Source of the DNA: JANPJV01 sp031425695
Lineage (GTDB): Bacteria; Pseudomonadota; Gammaproteobacteria; Xanthomonadales; SZUA-5
NCBI GenBank assembly: GCA_031425695.1
Contig: JANPJV010000071.1
Location: 1 to 29,229 of the forward strand
Direction: 5' to 3'
DNA: 29,229 nucleotides
The translations under genes were made by a program, and so were the position numbers. The notes below the pieces were generated by a model. That model was not told where the DNA came from. It saw nothing but the letters and a program-made list of their open reading frames with translations, and searched no databases. Below, piece after piece: positions 24,900-29,229 of the stretch; within the stretch, counting starts at the first letter, position 1; each line of letters begins with the position of its first letter.

Positions 24900-25607
24900 A
24901 TGCGCCTATTCCTTTCCATCTTCTGCTTTTTCGGGCTTGGCATGGCTGCGCTCAACGTATTCCTGATCCGCGACGTGCTGCGCTTTCGCGAAGGCGCCGC
25001 CGTAGCCCAAGGCGAGGTGATTGGATTCCGCAGCAGCCGTGGCAAGAAGGGGGGCACCATGTACGCGCCGATCGTGCGCTACGCGGTCCCGCTCGCCGAG
25101 GGTGGAGTCGGGAAGAGCTATGAAGTCACGGGCAGCGTCAGCTCTTCGAATCCAGGCTACGACGAAGGCGATCGCGTCGAGGTGTTGTTCCACCCCGACC
25201 GGCCTGCCGAGGGCCGGATCAAGAGCTTCATGGAACAGTGGTTCGGGCCGCTGATCGTCAGCTTGTTCGCTCTGGTCTTCAACGCCATCTGGCTGGGTTT
25301 TGCGGCGTACCAGATTCGCCAGCGGCGGATGTTCGCGTGGCTCGAGCAGAACGGGATGCCGGTGCAAGCGAAACTGGTCGAGGTGCGCCGCAACACCAGC
25401 CTCAAGGTCAACGGCCGCTCGCCCTGGGTGATCGACGCGCAGTGGCAGCACCCGCTGACCGGCACTTTGCACCGACTCTGCAGCGAGAATGTCTGGTTCG
25501 ATCCCAGTGATTACGTCAAGGGACGTGACCAACTCGACGCGCGCGTCGATGCCGATGACCCGAGGCGGCATCGTGTCGACTTGAGCTTCCTGCCGAAAGC
25601 GGCGTGA
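24900..25607 (+). CDS. DUF3592 domain-containing membrane protein
   Basis: A 235-residue inner-membrane protein with two transmembrane helices, at about 1-25 (MRLFLSIFCFFGLGMAALNVFLI) and about 115-138 (WFGPLIVSLFALVFNAIWLGFAA). The intervening segment has the DUF3592 pattern: VAQGEVIGFRSSRG, YAPIVRYAVP, GDRVEVLFHPDRP. A C-terminal domain resembles a second, degenerate copy of the same fold (VQAKLVEVRRNTSLKVNG). DUF3592 proteins have no established function. It is followed 23 bases later by a GTGG-type repeat and then the DUF547 gene on the same strand. Confidence 0.88.
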   Translation: MRLFLSIFCFFGLGMAALNVFLIRDVLRFREGAAVAQGEVIGFRSSRGKKGGTMYAPIVRYAVPLAEGGVGKSYEVTGSVSSSNPGYDEGDRVEVLFHPDRPAEGRIKSFMEQWFGPLIVSLFALVFNAIWLGFAAYQIRQRRMFAWLEQNGMPVQAKLVEVRRNTSLKVNGRSPWVIDAQWQHPLTGTLHRLCSENVWFDPSDYVKGRDQLDARVDADDPRRHRVDLSFLPKAA

Positions 25608-25630
25608 GCGCGAGAAACGACGATCTCTGT

Positions 25631-25737
25631 GTGGGTCCGGACCTTGCCCGCTTTTTCCTCCGCGACGCGGAATACTACTGGTGCCGGGTCGGGGGCTTGT
25701 TGCGACGCAAGAGCGTTCGGACAAGGTCCGAACCCAC
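25631..25737. repeat. Composite GTGG-type palindromic repeat, second locus
   Basis: The left unit GTGGGTCCGGACCTTG (25631-25646) is identical to the units at 11733 and 11783. The right unit CAAGGTCCGAACCCAC (25722-25737) is inverted with 1 mismatch. Between them are 75 bases with smaller palindromes (GCGTCGCGG-type). The structure matches the locus at 11733-11852, 14 kb away. It lies between the DUF3592 and DUF547 genes, both plus strand, and leaves about 40 bases for the start region of the latter. Confidence 0.8.
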
Positions 25738-25777
25738 GCCAGCAAAAGCATTTTCCCGCGAAACATTCGAGATCCGC

Positions 25778-26566
25778 ATGCGCACAACGTTGATCACCTT
25801 CCTCCTGCTCAGCTGGGCCGGCGCAATCCACGCCTTCGACCACACCCATGCAGCGTGGAACACTTTGCTCGCCGAGCACGTCAGCTGGAACCCGGCGCAG
25901 ACCGCGACGCGTGTCGACTACGCCGGCCTGCGCAAGGGCCATCCCGAACTGCGTGCTTATCTCGCCGACCTCGAGGCGGTGACGGAAAACGAATTCTCCA
26001 GCTGGTCGCCGGACCAGCGCCGCGCCTTCCTGATCAACGCCTACAACGCTTTTACGGTCGAGCTCATCCTGCGCGCGGACCAGCTGCCGGCCTCGATCAA
26101 GGACCTGGGCAGCTTCATCCGCGGCCCCTGGAAGCAGGCCTTCTTCAGCCTGCTCGGCGACGAGCGCAATCTCGACGAGGTCGAACATTCCATGCTGCGC
26201 GGTGATGCCGACCTCACCGATCCGCGCCTGCACTTCGCGCTCAACTGCGCCGCGATCGGCTGTCCCGCGCTGCGCCCCGAAGCCTATGTCGCGAACACGC
26301 TGGAAGCGCAGCTAGACGACCAGACCCGGCGCTTCCTGTCCGACCGCAGCCGCAACCGCGCCCGCCCGGATGGCACGCTCGAAGTTTCGAAGATCTTCGA
26401 TTGGTACGAGGCTGATTTCGGCAGCCTGGGCTTCTATCTCTCACGCCATGCGGCAGCGCTGGGGCTGGATGGTGCCGCCGCGGAGCGGCTCGCGAACGGC
26501 AAAGTCGAGATCGAGTTTCTCGACTACGACTGGCGGCTCAATGACAAGTTCGGGGACGCGGAATAG
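25778..26566 (+). CDS. DUF547 domain-containing exported protein
   Basis: A 262-residue protein with a signal peptide MRTTLITFLLLSWAGAIHA. The DUF547 motifs are AFLINAYNAFTVELIL, PRLHFALNCAAIGCPALRP, KIFDWYEADF and LDYDWRLND. The Cys and His positions within the NC-x(5)-C region recall a papain-like or NlpC/P60-type fold, but catalysis is unproven. The start at ATG 25778 gives the signal peptide; an earlier in-frame opening from 25604 runs through the GTGG repeat. It is convergent with the VTT-oxidoreductase fusion, across two GTAG-type elements. Confidence 0.93.
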   Translation: MRTTLITFLLLSWAGAIHAFDHTHAAWNTLLAEHVSWNPAQTATRVDYAGLRKGHPELRAYLADLEAVTENEFSSWSPDQRRAFLINAYNAFTVELILRADQLPASIKDLGSFIRGPWKQAFFSLLGDERNLDEVEHSMLRGDADLTDPRLHFALNCAAIGCPALRPEAYVANTLEAQLDDQTRRFLSDRSRNRARPDGTLEVSKIFDWYEADFGSLGFYLSRHAAALGLDGAAAERLANGKVEIEFLDYDWRLNDKFGDAE

Positions 26567-26574
26567 GTGCTTTC

Positions 26575-26692
26575 GTAGGTCATGTTGACCGCGCCAGCGG
26601 CCTACTTGACGCTTTCCCGCCTGGTCGGTGTCAAGTAGCGCCCGAATGCCGGATCGCGTCCATGGCGTCAGCGCGGGCGCAACATGACCTAC
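26575..26692. repeat. Composite GTAG-type palindromic element, copy B
   Basis: Outer arms GTAGGTCATGTTG (26575-26587) and CAACATGACCTAC (26680-26692) are perfect inverses; inner arms CTACTTGAC and GTCAAGTAG (26630-26638) are too. The body is about 118 bases and nearly identical to copy C (26767-26884), differing at only a handful of positions by eye. It lies nine bases past the DUF547 stop. Confidence 0.85.
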
Positions 26693-26713
26693 AAAAGCCG
26701 AAGCGCAGTCTGT

Positions 26714-26750
26714 CTGGCCCTGGCGGTTCAACGGCAAACTTGGGGGCCAG
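26714..26750. repeat. Short inverted repeat between GTAG copies B and C
   Basis: CTGGCCC (26714-26720) and GGGCCAG (26744-26750) pair over a 23-base loop. It sits in the 74-base unique spacer between the two elements and could be a terminator stem, though no T-run follows. Confidence 0.4.
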
Positions 26751-26766
26751 CACTAGCTGGGCTTTG

Positions 26767-26884
26767 GTAGGTCATGTTGGCCGCGCCAGCGGCCTACTTG
26801 ACGCCTTCCCGCCTGGTCGGTGTCAAGTTGCGCCCGAATGCCGGATCGCGTCCATTGGGTCAGCGCGGGCGCAACATGACCTAC
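26767..26884. repeat. Composite GTAG-type palindromic element, copy C
   Basis: Same architecture as copy B, with outer arms at 26767-26779 and 26872-26884. The right inner arm reads GTCAAGTTG, so one base breaks the CTAC/GTAG symmetry. Orientation is the same as copy B, giving a direct repeat of about 118 bases with a 192-base period. After it, to 26934, is a degenerate CCGAC-rich stretch (26898-26927) and then the stop of the fusion gene. Confidence 0.85.
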
Positions 26885-26934
26885 GTCTGTCCGCGCCTTT
26901 TCCGACACCAACACCGACAACCGACACCTCTTTT

Positions 26935-29076
26935 CTACTCCCGTCGCCAGGCGTGGAAGCGCGCTAGCCACTTGAGCGCGCCTGCGGGCGCATGTGCCTT
27001 CGCCCAGACGCCGGCGGCGTATTTGTTGGCTTCCATCATGGTCGGGTAGCTGTGGATGGTGCCGAGGATTTTCTTCAACCCGAGGCCGTGGCGCATGGCG
27101 AGCACGTATTCGGCGAGGAGATCGCCGGCATGCGCGCCGACAATGGTGGCGCCGAGGATGGTGTCCTTGCCGGGGACAGTGAGCACCTTGACGTAGCCGT
27201 GGTCGTGGCTGTCGGCGATCGCGCGATCGAGATCGTCGAGCCCGTAGTGGGTGATCTCGTACGCGATGTCCTGCGCCTTGGCCTCGGTCTCCGACAAGCC
27301 CACCCGCGCAACTTCGGGATCGGTGAAGGTCGCCCAGGGGATCACGCGGTAGTCGACCTTGAAGGTCCAGAACGGGCCGAACAGCGCGTTGACCGCGGCA
27401 TACCACGCCTGATGGGCGGCCACGTGGGTGAACTGGAACGGCCCGGTGACATCGCCGCAGACGTAGAGATTGGGAATGGACAGGCGCATCAGCGGATCAG
27501 CGCCGAGCGTGCCGTGCTCGCCGGCGGTGATGCCGAGCTCTTCGAGGCCGAAGCCGCTGACGTTCGCAGTGCGGCCGAGCGCGAGGAGGAGGCGGTCGAA
27601 GTCGATGGAACGCTCGACCCCGTTTTCGCGAACGACGAGGCGACCGCCCGTACCGTCCTTCTCCACGCGCACCGCTTCGGCACCGAGCGCGAGCTGCACG
27701 CCCTCGTGCTCGAGCGCCTGGCGGAGCAGGGCGCTCGCGTCCGGATCTTCCTTCGGCAGCAGGCGCGCGTTGCGCTGGACGATGGTGACCTTGCTGCCCA
27801 GGCGTGAAAAGCACTGGCCGAGCTCGCACCCGATCGGTCCGCCACCAAGGACCAGAAGCCGCTTGGGCTGCACGCGCAGATTCCAGACGGTGTCGCTGGT
27901 CAGGTAATCGACAGTATCGATGCCAGGCAGCTTCGGCACCGTGGGGCGCGCGCCGGTCGCGATCACGATATTGCGCGTGGTCAGCTTGCGTCCGCCGACT
28001 TCGACCGTCCACGGATCCAGGATGCGCGCCTCGCCGGTGATGCACTCGACTCCCAGGCCGGTGTAGCGCTCGATCGAGTCGTGCGGCTCGATCTTGGCAA
28101 TCACCTGTTGCACGCGCTCCATCGCCTGCGCGAAGTAGAACTCCGGATTGAGCGAGCGGATTCCGTACTTCTCGGAGTTGCGCGCCTCGGCCAGCAGGCG
28201 CGCGGTGCGGATCAGCGCCTTGCTCGGCACGCAGCCGGTGTTCAGGCAATCGCCGCCCATCTTGTGGCGCTCGATCAGCGCGACCTTGGCCTTCACCGCG
28301 GCGCCGATGTAGGTCGTGACCAGGCCCGCCGAACCGGCACCGATCGCGATCAGGTTGTAGTCGTATTTCGCCGGGCGCGTCCAGCGCGCATAAACCTTGC
28401 GGGCGCGCAGCCAGTCGAGCAGCTTCTTGGTGACGAGCGGGAGCAGTCCGAGCAGGGTGAAGGCGAACAGCAGGCCCGGGGACAGCAGCCCTTTGAGCGA
28501 ATCGATCTTGGCGAGCTCGGTGCCCGCGTACACGAAGACCAGCGTGCCCGGCAGCATGCCGAGCTGGCTCACCCAGAAGAAGGTGAGCGCCGGCAAGCGC
28601 GTGAGCCCCATCGCCAGGTTGACCAGGAAAAACGGGAACACCGGCACCAGACGCAGCGCGAAGAGATAAAAGGCGCCCTCCCGCTCGATGCCCTTGTCGA
28701 TGCCGGCGAGACGCGTGCCGAAGCGCTGCTGCACCCAATCACGCAGCAGGTAGCGCGACAGCAGCATCGCCAGCGTCGCCCCGAGCGTGCTCGCGAACGA
28801 GACCAGGAGGAAGCCTTCGACCAGCCCGAACAGCGCACCACCTGCGATCGTCAGGATGGCCGCGGCAGGCAGCGAAAGGGCGGTCACCAGCACATAGATG
28901 CCAAAGAACACTGCCGCGCTCAGCACCGGCTTCGCGGCAATGAGCGCGCCCCACTCCGCACGTTTCTCGCGGAGCATGTCGAGCGACAGGAAGCGCCCGA
29001 GATCGAAGATGAAGAACGCCGCGATCGCGGCGACGATCAGGGCCAGGACGATCCAGCGGTTCTTGCTCTTGGTCAT
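26935..29076 (-). CDS. VTT (TVP38/TMEM64) membrane domain fused to FAD-dependent pyridine nucleotide-disulphide oxidoreductase
   Basis: A 713-residue fusion. Residues 1-225 hold about five or six helices of the VTT/SNARE-associated family (LSLPAAAILTIAGGALFGL, FPFFLVNLAMGLTRLPALTFF). From about 238 there is a complete class I flavoprotein disulphide reductase: FAD loop IAIGAGSAGL, redox-active pair in GGDCLNTGCVPSKAL, NAD(P) loop LVLGGGPIGCELG, GDVTGPFQFTHVAAHQ, and the C-terminal His-Glu motif HSYPTMMEA. Dihydrolipoamide dehydrogenase and mercuric reductase are close relatives, but no N-terminal HMA domain or C-terminal Cys pair is seen. The same fusion is known in other bacteria; its substrate is not established. 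It would place a thiol reductase on the inner face of the inner membrane. AGGAAA precedes ATG 29076. Confidence 0.95.
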   Translation of the reverse strand: MTKSKNRWIVLALIVAAIAAFFIFDLGRFLSLDMLREKRAEWGALIAAKPVLSAAVFFGIYVLVTALSLPAAAILTIAGGALFGLVEGFLLVSFASTLGATLAMLLSRYLLRDWVQQRFGTRLAGIDKGIEREGAFYLFALRLVPVFPFFLVNLAMGLTRLPALTFFWVSQLGMLPGTLVFVYAGTELAKIDSLKGLLSPGLLFAFTLLGLLPLVTKKLLDWLRARKVYARWTRPAKYDYNLIAIGAGSAGLVTTYIGAAVKAKVALIERHKMGGDCLNTGCVPSKALIRTARLLAEARNSEKYGIRSLNPEFYFAQAMERVQQVIAKIEPHDSIERYTGLGVECITGEARILDPWTVEVGGRKLTTRNIVIATGARPTVPKLPGIDTVDYLTSDTVWNLRVQPKRLLVLGGGPIGCELGQCFSRLGSKVTIVQRNARLLPKEDPDASALLRQALEHEGVQLALGAEAVRVEKDGTGGRLVVRENGVERSIDFDRLLLALGRTANVSGFGLEELGITAGEHGTLGADPLMRLSIPNLYVCGDVTGPFQFTHVAAHQAWYAAVNALFGPFWTFKVDYRVIPWATFTDPEVARVGLSETEAKAQDIAYEITHYGLDDLDRAIADSHDHGYVKVLTVPGKDTILGATIVGAHAGDLLAEYVLAMRHGLGLKKILGTIHSYPTMMEANKYAAGVWAKAHAPAGALKWLARFHAWRRE

Positions 29077-29229
29077 GAAGTTTCCTGACGAGTGCGCCTG
29101 AACCGGACCGGCGTGAGGACCTGATTCTTACGCCAGTAAGGCCCAAAAGCGAAGTCAAATGCGGCGCGATCACTGATTTGGAGTGCGGCGCGCCGCGCCG
29201 CATTGGGGGGCCGTTTGTCTGCTGCGAAA
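29077..29229. promoter_or_regulatory. Upstream region of the VTT-oxidoreductase gene, to window end
   Basis: This 153-base stretch should carry the fusion gene's promoter. A 12 bp GCGGCG/CGCCGC palindrome lies near 29186-29197. No gene is supported. Confidence 0.4.

Noticed and set aside
26441..26967. Short frames across the GTAG elements
   Set aside because: They translate the two repeats (for example GHVAPALT and QHDL words), so similarity between them reflects repeat copies and not a protein family.

Overview
The window is a 29.2 kb piece of a GC-rich (mostly about 65-68% by eye) bacterial chromosome. The gene set suggests a gammaproteobacterium of the Xanthomonadales/Lysobacterales, perhaps Rhodanobacteraceae-like. 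The basis is inference: a Kup transporter, a bacterial PEP carboxylase, ETF-ubiquinone oxidoreductase, an NDUFA9-like reductase, a DUF4124 protein, a sigma factor with a DUF3379 partner, a secreted protein ending in DGFE, and intergenic palindromes of the GTAG/GTGG REP type. No phage, integrase, transposase, CRISPR array, rRNA or tRNA was seen. Most genes look like ordinary chromosomal housekeeping genes.

Layout. 2-3625: the 3' part of a very large multi-pass membrane protein of unknown function. 3690-5535: a visibly AT-richer islet with two minus-strand orphan genes, one an uncharacterised membrane-anchored protein and one a small secreted protein whose reading frame is broken. 5536-8660: minus-strand acid phosphatase lipoprotein and Kup potassium transporter, divergent from ppc (9009-11720). 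11865-13193: a secreted protein on the minus strand, convergent with ppc. 13631-18225: SWIM/SNF2 helicase, DUF4124 protein and LOG-family protein, all plus strand, followed by mutM (18387-19199). 19338-20939: ETF-QO on the minus strand. 21234-23331: NDUFA9-like reductase and a transglutaminase-like exported protein, probably one operon. 23421-24639: sigma factor plus DUF3379 anti-sigma candidate on the minus strand. 24900-26566: DUF3592 and DUF547 proteins. 26935-29076: a VTT (TVP38/TMEM64) membrane domain fused to a complete pyridine-nucleotide disulphide oxidoreductase.

The most unusual content lies between the genes. At least six sequence families of long inverted repeats occupy nine intergenic spaces, and all five convergent gene junctions carry one. 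They include composite GTAG-type elements (three copies), composite GTGG-type elements (two copies), inverted repeats built on ATCTGTGGAT-, GACGCAAAG- and GTTTCGG-type motifs, and a 159 bp near-self-complementary element between the sigma gene and a divergent gene. The best candidates for something undescribed are this 159 bp element, the large membrane protein, the DGFE-tailed secreted protein, and the frameshifted secreted gene.

All reading was by eye from the sequence. Family names rest on recognised motifs. No search or folding was run.
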